Shown here: in pieces, positions 19,647 to 29,600 of the stretch
Position numbering within the stretch: position 1 is the stretch's first letter
Layout of the letters: each line of letters begins with the position of its first letter
Assembly: GCA_943704495.1 (NCBI GenBank)
Contig: CALSCR010003207.1
Location: forward strand, 1 to 36,689
Length of the DNA: 36,689 nt
From: Pigoraptor chileana
Lineage: Eukaryota; Opisthokonta; Filasterea
Direction: 5' to 3'
Notes under the pieces: generated by a model
Database searches by the model: none
What the model was told of the DNA's origin: nothing
What the model saw: the letters and a program-made list of their open reading frames with translations, nothing else
Position numbers and translations under genes: made by a program

Positions 19647-21312
19647 TCTTGTGCGGCGGCGGCCAACAATGGCAACCAATGCCAACCAAAGCGCGTGAGA
19701 GAGTAGGGCTACTGGCACGTGTCAAGCGCCTCGCATTGACTATAGGAGGGACGGACGCACAACGAATGCGATGCCGGTAGTGCGATTTCCCACGAGCCTG
19801 TGCAAAGGTTCGGTGCGGATGATTCGAACCGCAGGTGCGTGTTGAGAATTCGGAGAGAATTCGTGCGTGCGATTGGTACCCGGGCGCGGTCAAAATATAT
19901 GCTCTCAGATGGACGGCAAAATTAAAATTTAAAACGACCTTTTCAAAACTTACACATGCTTGTGCAGGTGTCATACCTTCTGAGAAACAACATGCAAGAG
20001 AGAGAGAGATTAGTGTGCATTGTGTGGAAAAGATGCCGGTAGGACCACTCGATTTGCCGCAACTGTGGACGACTTGGATACCTTGTTTGTCCACAACAGA
20101 GAAAGGTAGCCTCGCGACAGATTAATGTGGATTTCACCTGCGATCGGGAACAATTTCCATGTGGAGCGTCAAATTAATCGCGGTGGGTGTCTTGGAAACG
20201 GTTGAGAGGGGAGATCCCGCAGTGTGCCGCTACTGTAACACGTGCCACGTTTGTGTGTTGTTGCCCTTTGTGTGTATCTTTAGCACATTTTCCTTGACTA
20301 TCGATTTCAAAGTAGTTGGTTTGCGTTTGTACGGATTAAGCTGCAATATATGACTCATTTAGGCTAAGATGTCATAGGATCACCATTACTTTGTGAAGAA
20401 AAATGAAAAGCCATGCACCGAATGTACTACTACTGTCGCCTTTGTATCTTAAAAACACAAGAGCGCATGTCTATGACTGTCAAAGATGGGGTATGTTTAT
20501 TACTCTGAATGGGACACGAAATATATCCTGTACTTCCGTCTGTGTAAAAATTTCAGCTCAAGGATGCCTCAGGCACTGTGTTAAAGTGACGCGAGCGAAC
20601 CCAAACGGACATACAGCCGCCGCATACTCCATCACGGGTAATTCATGACAGTGACGATGCACGCTTACCCCAAGTAAGGTATCCTGACGACGTGCTTCCA
20701 ATCGCTCTTTCTTCTAAGAAATGCGCGACGGTTGCAGTTGTAAACTAAAATAAGCGATATTTGATTATCTGGGGTGTCGCAAGATACGTATGCATGCCAA
20801 ACTCAACCATAGTGAGCAAAAACATAAACAGAATTTGTTTGCAAGCGGATCACAAATGAACACTTTGTTGATGCTGTTGTTGACGCAACGCTCTTGTTGA
20901 CAGAATACAGCACAAGCAATACGACACAAACAGGAGCAAAACACACGGAGACAAAACAGCATCAACAAGCAAAAACGAACACAAAAACAAAAACACTAAA
21001 AACTGAAAGTGCGACCACATCAAACGTCAAACATGTTGTTTTGCAACACAAGCGAATTCAAGAAGATACAACGGGCCAAGAGGATACACGAGGAGCGACC
21101 ATTGTTTCAGGCGTTGACCCACTTATTGACGATTGATGCCTCGACATGTGGTCCACGTTGTGGTCCACGGTTTGGGATCCGTGGACCACATGTCGAGGCA
21201 TCAATCGTCAATAAGTGGGCCAACGCCTGAAACAATGGTCGCTCCTCGTATCGTCATCTTGACCTCACTGAACCCCCTCACAAAAGAAATGCGCAAATAA
21301 ACAGAGACGATA
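19647..21312. other. 1.67-kb spacer with the 5' region of the NIM1-like gene and a long inverted repeat
   Basis: Only short frames without recognisable domains occur on either strand. The right end holds the inverted repeat at 21088-21249, directly beyond the stop codon of the unidentified minus-strand gene. Confidence 0.45.
21088..21249. repeat. Long inverted repeat: 70-bp arms, 22-bp loop
   Basis: The arm at 21088-21157 is the reverse complement of 21180-21249 with one mismatch (A at 21117 in GTTGACCC against GTTGGCCC). The loop at 21158-21179 contains a second GTGGTCCACGG, so the inner part of the right arm can pair with either copy. Similarity extends imperfectly outwards (ATAC and TCAAGA motifs on both sides, with an indel). 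It could be a foldback or MITE-like element, or a hairpin RNA precursor. No flanking target-site duplication was evident by eye. Confidence 0.92.
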
Positions 21313-22478
21313 CTACGTTGAAGTGGGAAACGAAAGGACATCAATACCATCAAAATCACTGGAGCTTGCAAAATCAAGATAGTCATCAATCCGGAGCGTC
21401 CCGTTCGAAAGGGAGGAAAGGGCACCGAAATCAAGCGAGGTGTCATTGCCGTCGCTGCCGAATAGTTGCATCCGAGGCGAGGAAATTCGCGTGGTTGACA
21501 GCGCCGAGGGTTCTGGACCTGGGCCGGCGGGAGAAGTGTGGTCTTGCCCCTCACCCAGCTTGTCCGCGAGTGACTGCAGATGTTGAATAACTTCGTCCGG
21601 TCTTGCCGGCGGCTTTAAAAGCGAAGCGAGATCTTTGGCAAACTTCGAGGTCGGCGATAGGTCGGCATCAAGAAGTTGCCGAGCATACTCTGGGTAGTTT
21701 CGATGCGTACGAAGACGGGCTGATTCCGAAGAGAAAGAGGCATGGTTCAAGTCAGTGTCTCATTAGGTGCGATGCATAAAGACGACACAGATCTAAACGA
21801 AATGAAGCATGCACACGAATTTATATAAAGATATATGCATATATGTGCGTGCGTGTACAACAGTCACCCAACATACAAACAGGCACTAACCTAGAACGAG
21901 TTCCTTAAGGATCTTTTGGTCTCCCCAAAACTGGATTGATTTATGGGCAAGAACAGACGAAGTAGACTTCGAGATGATGCGAATAGTTAAAGGCAACCCA
22001 AATTTCGTACGCTTCTTAGGTAACCAAATGGAAAAAGTCATACTTGACAGTGGTACATCTTCTGTCACCGAAACGCCATTGCGAAACCCGGACACTTCGA
22101 TTGTTACGCCCTTAATGGGGGCTGAGAGCCATTCGACCATGCACTCGATGCGCCTCTTGGTGCGTTGTCTGGGTGCGCTCGGTTCTCTAGGGGGCGTGGA
22201 CGACGTGAAGAACTGCTTTACACAAAAGCGGGCGATGCTTTGGCCTTTGTCGACAGCGACGATAGAGTCACTGCGGATGTGTGTGTTTGCAGTTACGTTC
22301 AGTGCTGGACCAACAGGCGAATTGTGAACCCATAACAGTTTGCCGACAAGATTAAAGCACTAACCTACGATCAGGACTTTCCGCGTAGGGCAACGGCAGT
22401 GCCCGCGCACTTTGCCGCCCTGCCATGAGAGTGTGCGAAGGCACACAGGCCGTCTTTCGTACACGTATGAACCTTTGT
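21313..22478 (-). CDS. Unidentified protein, three C-terminal exons (5' end unresolved)
   Basis: Minus-strand exons: about 22478 (or 22472) to 22365, 22304-21891 and 21719-21313. Introns of 60 and 171 bp both start with GTTAGTGC. Phases are 1 and 1, and the frame is open through about 310 codons. Likely branch point GCTAAC lies before the first exon listed. That exon encodes a Cys/Arg-rich segment (RGHCRCPTRKVLIVALNV). The middle exon is rich in alternating hydrophobic residues typical of a beta fold (IKGVTIEVSGFRNG, FSIWLPKKRTKFGLPLTIRI) and has a basic linker PRQRTKRR. The last exon has a helical part (YPEYARQLLDADL) and an acidic Ser-rich tail (IDDYLDFASSSDFDGIDVL), which looks like an activation domain. 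A transcription factor is therefore possible, but I recognise no family. A first exon probably lies between 22586 and 22730. Confidence 0.6.
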
Positions 22479-22537
22479 CTTTGGTTGGTTAGCAACTATC
22501 TCAGGAAGGGGACTCGATTAGAAGTACCACCGTTGGC

Positions 22538-22589
<52 letters not shown>

Positions 22590-22885
22590 TGTCAGTGTGA
22601 AACCCAGGGGTACTCCTGGTGAAACCCGACAAGTTGGACAATCTATTTTTGGAACTGCAACAGGCACGTGACATACAATTGAATTGAACCAGATGTGGCT
22701 CATTTGGAAGCATTTCGCATCCTGTTTCAAATTAAATCTGCGGGTTGAGTGCGGGATGTTTACACAGTAAGTATGTTTTGCATCGGGCGCCGAGATAATC
22801 CATCAACCAGCAACAAGAAAGACCCTTTCTAACAATATAAAAAACGTGTGCACATCTTACAACTGGACCAGTGCTGTATGAAAGA
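22479..22885. promoter_or_regulatory. Divergent spacer/5' region between the unidentified gene and COMMD2
   Basis: 407 bp between divergent genes, containing a GT microsatellite at 22540-22582. It probably holds the promoter of COMMD2 and the missing first exon or exons of the minus-strand gene. Short minus-strand frames at 22586-22730 start with ATG, but I could not link them confidently. Confidence 0.35.
22540..22582. repeat. (GT)n microsatellite
   Basis: About 21 uninterrupted GT units. On the minus strand it is a CA run that would lie shortly before the acceptor of the first recognised exon of the unidentified gene. Confidence 0.97.
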
Positions 22886-22892
22886 ATGTTGA
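22878..22892 (+). promoter_or_regulatory. Short upstream ORF overlapping the COMMD2 start codon
   Basis: ATG at 22878 opens a four-codon frame that ends at TGA 22890-22892, past the COMMD2 ATG at 22886. A ribosome that used the first ATG would end just after the second, an arrangement that can lower or tune initiation. Whether it is in the mRNA is not known. Confidence 0.4.
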
Positions 22893-24496
22893 TAGTTCTG
22901 GCAGATGATCACAAGGAGCACCTGGGCTTTCTGGCCTCGGTGAATCCTGAGGGTGCGTGGACCATGTATTTTCAGATGCCGCAGTTGTTCGTTATTGCAT
23001 CGAGCTGTTATAAGTCCCCATGGTCGAACATTGAAGACAAGCTCTTGCCTTTGCATCTACTAACTTATCAATTCGCAGTCGTGGGAGAGTTTTGCAAGAT
23101 TGCAATGGACTTCATACGGAAGGGAACGAACACACGGATATATTCTTCTGCTGCACGTGAGTACTTCTTATGCATGAATCCTTGTTTGAGCCGCTTTGTA
23201 TGTATGAAGGCACACTGTGGATCACACACAGGCACCGGTTCAATAGTAGTGTGTGATAATGATCATGTACGAGCTGTGAAGGGTCGCCAACAATTCTTGC
23301 CGTTGTTGTTGCTTCTGGTTGCAATTAGAGCGGCTATCTGTCGATGTCGAGACTGTGCGGCACGGTGTCGAAGGACTAATCTTTCTGCTTACGGAAAGCG
23401 CGAAATTGTTTGTGAGCGAACTGGATTTTCAAGACTCAATCATTACGATGGCATTCTCTGCCGAGCTCAACAAACAGCTGCTCGAGGTGTGAAATCGATC
23501 TCATCGACTGCGTCGCATCGCTTTGAGCATTATATGAATTCTGGAGAAACTTGTTCACGTTTGTTTACCGTACCAACGTTTTGCTTGCACGCGCGCAAAT
23601 AATGCAGCTTTATCTTGGCAATCGAAAGGAAATCCGAACGGTTTTGTCGGAGATGGCCATGACGCTCCCTCAGTATGGAAATTTGGAATGGCGATTGGAT
23701 GTTCAGGTGTGTTGCAAGTTCACAACCACACATTCGATATATATATGTATATGTATATGTAATCAGTCGCTTTGCGTCACATCTGATAACAGCAATTGAT
23801 CCCACACGGAAGAATGCATTGGAGCAATCAATACGGCGCATTCTACTAGAAGTCGCACTTTGATAAACGAAAATTTCCTTCCCCTCGCACATGCAGCTGT
23901 CAAGTCGCACGCTGGCGCACGAAGTGCAGCCAAACCTTCTTCTCAAACTTGACCTAAAGCAGCCTGGTAGGTTTTCATCTGTTTTGTTGTTATTGTCAAT
24001 TGTATGACGTGCGATGGAGTTCCTTATGTGATGGTGGGAGAGAGAGGATAGAGAGATAGAAATAGAAAGATAGAAAGTTATAGAGAGATCAAGTCAGTGT
24101 CTTAGGCGCTGTGCCCATGGACTCCACAAGATCGAGAGATAGAAAGAGAGGAGATGCGGATGCAAGTTTATGGAGTACAAGAGAGACCCTTCGTTTCAAA
24201 AGTGTTGCTTTTTAAGTGCAGGATTCACGCCACTGTCGTAGATCATTGCATAAGAGTGTGCGTGATCTGCAGGTGCCGAAATTTATATGTGACAGCCTGT
24301 GGGGTTTCTTGATATTGAGGCTGCATTCTGAATTCGACCGTGTCCCTTATCCCCATCGTTCAACAACGCAGAGGCAGTTTCGCACCTGCTCCAAGCCGAT
24401 CCCGCCAATCTAGTCCACATGACATCTGTGCTTGAGACGGCGCTTGCAGAGCTTAAGACGGCACACTGCCGGCGCATTATTCGCAACATCAAGTGA
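22886..24496 (+). CDS. COMMD2: COMM domain-containing protein 2
   Basis: COMMD proteins form the ring of the Commander complex (with CCDC22/CCDC93 and VPS35L-VPS26C-VPS29), which recycles membrane proteins from endosomes. Exons: 22886-22952, 23079-23156, 23329-23486, 23608-23706, 23897-23966 and 24372-24496, giving 198 residues; the human protein has 199. The N-terminal helical domain begins MLIVLADDHKEHLGFL and contains VVGEFCKIAMDFIRKG and the GVEGLIFLLTESAKLF segment. The C-terminal COMM domain (about residues 125-198) contains NLEWRLDVQLSSRTL and LLQADPANLVHMTS, ending CRRIIRNIK, which closely follows human COMMD2 to the last residue. All junctions are GT..AG. The last exon was chosen because an in-frame stop precedes the AG at 24370-24371 and the phase fits. 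Intron 5 carries a reversed dispersed-repeat copy. Confidence 0.96.
24090..24130 (-). repeat. Dispersed-repeat copy, inverted, in COMMD2 intron 5
   Basis: On the minus strand it reads CTTGTGGAGTCCATGGGCAC, then AGCGCCTAAGACACTGACTT, almost identical to the units at 34341-34523. The flanks are GATAGA/AGAGAGA simple sequence, the complement of the TCTCTC flanks elsewhere. Confidence 0.88.
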
Positions 24497-25195
24497 GGTT
24501 TCAACACTGATCTCATCGCTTGCGGTGTTTACTCGACATGCGCTGTATATATGCAACAAAGGGAATTCTTTATTCCACATGGCTTGATTTGACGCGTGGA
24601 TGATGCCCATCGGGAACAACGCCGAGTAGGTTCGGAACATAGTAGCTGTCAAAGGGTTGCCCAGTTGCAAGGGTACTATTAGCAAGGGTTATGAGAATGC
24701 TTCACCACAACAAGCACGGATGTACCAGCACGCTGATGTACCAAAACGTTTCAGGAACAACATATTATTATGGCCAGACAGCAGAATAGCCACAATGCAC
24801 ACGTGACCAGGAGGAATATCACGTGCCCCACATGTCGGGTCGGTCTCGCCCACGCCAGACAGGTGGAGTCTCCACTTGAGCCGGGTCGATTGAATTGAGT
24901 TTAATCGCAAATGTCGCAAAGAAGGCGTGACTCAAGTCCAATTCCCTCTGCGCGGTGTGAGCCCGTCAGCGTCGTTTGAATTGGAAAGTCAGACTAATTT
25001 ACAAAAAATGCAGACACACTTTTCAAGTTAAATTGATAGTGGCACCGAAAGGAGTCCTTCTCCTCTCTCAAAATGTATTTATTTTCGTGTGTGGTTTTGA
25101 TACATTTTGTATGGAGAGTGGAAATTATTTTCGGCGCAGTTTCCATTCTTGTGGGCTTTTCACAAAAAAATTGATTTTTTGTTTGTTTTGAGACG

Positions 25196-25237
<42 letters not shown>

Positions 25238-25514
25238 ATCATTCTCGGCACACTCTCTCTTTGTCAACTCATTCGCAACGAGTGAGATCCATTCAAAAGA
25301 AACAGTGCTGTCGGAGCTGGTCTTCTTTGCCGGCGCATGATCCACACTTTTGCTTGATCCGTTTGGCACGAGTTTGGTGGCGGCACTGTGTGTTTAAGGG
25401 CAACTGCATCTCTATTTCGCAGTTTTTAGGTCCTATTCATTATTCCAGCTCCCAACGGGAGTGCGCGTACAAAAGTTTATTTTTTGTTTAGTGTGTAATT
25501 GAGCTTCAGAAGAA
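24497..25514. other. 1-kb spacer between COMMD2 and the myosin gene
   Basis: No supported gene on either strand; two minus-strand frames of 76-91 codons lack any recognisable feature. A GT microsatellite lies at 25199-25236. The last few hundred bases probably contain the myosin promoter and 5' UTR. Confidence 0.5.
25199..25236 (+). repeat. (TG)n microsatellite upstream of the myosin gene
   Basis: About 19 uninterrupted TG units, 279 bp before the myosin start codon. Confidence 0.97.
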
Positions 25515-26564
25515 ATGTCTTTCTTTGAGCCGGTAAGTTTGTTTCGCTTTCTTAGCCGTGTGTTCACACACAATCTTAATCTTTGCAATTACGAATGCGG
25601 GCCCATGACCCTATTGTTCGACGAGCGCGTTAATGTTTGAATTTTGGTTTTATTGTCAATGGAGGTTGGCCAACTACTTGCCACTTAAAACCCGCAAGAC
25701 ATGAAGTCATGTGTCTTATACAATTCAATTTCTCGACTGTCCTCCATGTCTTTTGTCCATCATCTTGTTCTTGTGTCCTTGTGTGTGTGTGTGTGTGTCC
25801 CATGAATCTATGTGTGCGTGCATGTGCGTATGCAGGGCGCCTGGGTGTGGCTTAAGGCCAACAACCAGTGGGTTCCTGGTCGCATCGTTGAAAATCGCGG
25901 TTCGGATGTTGTTATTGAGAATGACAACACACAGGTGCGTTGTTGCGAAAAGCTATCATCCACTTTACGGAGTGCTCGTTCTCGTTGACCTAGCCCATTC
26001 TGTCGCCTGCTGGCCTTTCGTGCTTTTGCTTTCATTGTATACCTTAAGAGCTCATGCATAAGCGCGTCAGTGAATTGGGCACTATTCCACCCATGCTTAG
26101 CGCACTTTCGCATTCTCTTTTGCGGTTTTATTTTTATTAATCTCCTTGCACTCACGTGATTTGACATGATGTGTGGGGTTTTTTAATTACAATCAAACTT
26201 ACCGAAACGCAAAACAATTCTGGGAACTTGTCGGGAATGTGCAGGAGCGGTCGACGCACGCAGTGGCAGCTCTCAACCACGAGACATGCACGCCGATGCA
26301 CCAGACGTCCATTGAAAGCATTGAAGACATGGCTGCGCTCAGCGATCTGCATGAGGGCGCCATCCTTCACAACATCAAGATCCGTTACAAGAAGGACAAG
26401 TGCTACGTGAGTATATTGCTGTGTGTCTTGTTTTGTTTTAAAATGTGCGCGCGATGTGTGCGTTCAAAAGCGACGCTATGGATGAGGGGACAGACACGAC
26501 AAAGGGCAAACTTCAGCCGGGCGGTGCCATTGTTTGATGGAGGTGGTGGCCTTCTGCTCACCCT

Positions 26565-26630
<66 letters not shown>

Positions 26631-29600
26631 CGCGCGCTCGATTGTGCAGACATTCATCGGCTCGATTCTCGCGGCAGTGAATCCATACAAGAAGCTTGAC
26701 ATTTACGGCAAGGAGGTGCTGACGTCATACAACAAGAAGGTGATCGGAGAGCTCCCTCCCCACATTTACGCGATTGCGAACGAGGCTTATTACTCGATGT
26801 GGAAGATGCGCCAGAACCAGTGTGTCCTTATCAGGTGCGTGGATCGACTCCTCTTGATGTGTATATGTGTGTGTGTGTGTGATTGTTTATATGTATGTAT
26901 ATGTGCACGTGCATGTGTATGTGTATGTAGCCTCCCCCTGCGGTCTATTTTGCACTTTGAAAAAAAGACAAACTGTTCGATGTTTGTATATTTTGTGAAG
27001 ACAGCGGCTGTGAAGATTATGCATATTAAGTGCATATTGCTGTTGCATGAGAGTCGTGAATATTATACAATGATTGATCATAAGGCGATGCCTTTACTTG
27101 TCTTGTTAGGAGTGTTGTGGAACACACATACACATTTGTATATCTAATGCATGTGCACACATGCTGCTTGTTGGGTAATGTTTTACGAATCGCTAATGAA
27201 CTCGTTTGTGCAACTTGCATCGCAGTGGCGAGTCTGGCGCCGGCAAGACTGAGTCGACCAAGTTCATTCTCAAGTATCTCTCCAACCTGAGCTCTGGCCC
27301 CTCTGTCACGGAGAAGCAGATCCTCGAGTCAAGCCCTATCATGGAGGTGCGTATTGTATTGTTTTTTGATTGTGGTGGTATGACTCTTTGTGATCGCCCG
27401 TGCAATGTTTTCTATTCTCTCTCAGACGGCATAGGCATGTCGTGTTGTCAATGTGTGTGTGGACTCAAAACAAAGCCAACAAAAAAACTCATTGTAGTCG
27501 ACTGCTTAAACATCAATCCCCAATTTTTCGATTTCGCGGTGTGTTGCAATAATAATAATATATTGCAATTATTATTGCAACAACCCAGGCCTTTGGTAAC
27601 GCCAAGACGGTGTACAATAACAACTCGTCCCGCTTCGGAAAGTTCATTGCCGTCGCATTTAGCGAGGCTGGGCACATTGAGGGAGCCAAGATGACGGACT
27701 GTATCCTCCACACTGTTGTTCTTTTCTTTGGATGGTCTGCTCGTGGCGTTGTGGGCACAGCGCCAACGACACTGACTTGAATTACTACATGTCATTATCT
27801 TGAATCCTACATGTCTTTTTATATTATCCCCACTCAGACCACGCATGCAGACCACAGTGAACGCAACTTGCATCACATCACAATTGCGCACTCTGCTGTC
27901 CTCCACTGTGAAGTGCTTTCACTATGCGATGTGTGAAATTTTCCCTTAACCTTCCATTCCCATTCCCGCTCTGTTCATTCTCTTGGGATTCAATCCCTCT
28001 CTGTCTTGTTTGCTTGATTGCTCTTTTTGCGCCCCGTTTTTCTCACCCATAAATAGATCTCCTCGAAAAGGTGGGTTATTTGATTATTTATGGACTTTTT
28101 GTGTGTGCATGTGCGTTGTGTATCTGCGTGTGCGTGCGCATGCGATTGCGTGCGATTGCGATTGCATTGTATGCCCGTCTTGACGAGCGCGATCAGCAAT
28201 GTCGATCCCGTCGCTTATGCCTATCGCAATTGTACTGATGTCGCCATAATGGTCTTGTTCCGAAATGTGTGTGTGTGTGGTGTGTGCGCAGTCGCGTGTC
28301 GTGCGCCAGAACCCCGGCGAGCGTAACTACCACATTTTCTACAACATTATGGCTGGAATGCCTGCCGCCGAGAAGGGTGTGTATTTGTGTGGTGTGTGTG
28401 TGTGTGTGGTGTTTCTTATGTGTCTCCGCATTGCTTTTGGTATCGGAGTGTAGAATGACCACTTGTAACAGACATGCACAAACACACACACACACACACA
28501 CAAGCAACAAACACAGCCCACTCATTAATGCCCGCCCATGTTAACCGAACCGGCTCATTTGTACTCACTCAAATCAACACACACAACACTTCAACACACA
28601 CAACCACGCCTACAACGACCAACACGTACAGCCACCCTGAACCTCACGGAACCCAAGGACTTCTACTACATGAGCCAGAGCGGCGTTGTCAGCGACCCCA
28701 ACATTGACGATGTGGAGGATTTCAAGGCGGTGCGCGAGGCCATGGTCGTCATGAGCTTCACGCCGGAGCAGATCCGCGACATTTTCAAGGTGCTTGCAGC
28801 CATTCTCCACATTGGAAACTGCCAGTTTGGCAAGCAGGGCAACGCTAACCTCCAGAGCAAGACGCGTGAGTACATGCATATGTGTTGCATGTGTTGCATT
28901 TGGTGTCTTTTGTGTTGAAATATATATACATGCGTATGCATATTAGTGTGTTTGCTTGTGTATGTGTGTATGTGCAGGCTTTTTTGCAACTTTTTCGTTG
29001 ACTTTAGCATCTCTCCTCGCTCTTCACGCCCCGATGACACATACGCACGCACGCACACACACACACACACACACACACAGCCCTTGATCTCGCCGCTGCG
29101 TTGCTGGGACTGAACGCGTCCACCCTCGGCGAGGCCATGGTCAAGAAGAAGATGACACTGCGTGGAGAGAGCATTTCGTCACCCCTCGATGTCTCGCAGG
29201 CTGTCGACTCGCGCGATTCCCTCGGAATGAAGCTGTACATGCAGCTCTTCCAGTGGATTGTTGCCCGCATCAACAAGATCATCCGCACAAAGGAGACATT
29301 CTTCTCTGTCGGAGTGCTCGACATTTTCGGATTTGAGAACTTCAAGGTTTGTGGTTTTGTGGTCGGCGATTTTGTGTGCCTTTCGTAACTTTTACTTTTG
29401 TGGTCGGCGATTTTGTATGCCTTCCGTTACTTTTGCTTTTTTGTGTGATTGTGATGCTTGTGATATGGTTTTTTTGCTCTCCACTCTTCTCATGCTTTGT
29501 TTGCACACCATTACGTCCAAACACAACCAACACACAATCACCCGTTGAAACGGAGCAGGAGAACAGCTTTGAGCAGATGTGCATCAACTACGCCAACGAG

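Noticed and set aside
21201-21554. 117-codon minus-strand frame running into the inverted repeat
   Set aside because: It is out of frame with the spliced exon 21719-21313, whose phase joins correctly to the upstream exon; the shared GATIVSGV.PLIDD peptides on both strands merely reflect the inverted repeat.
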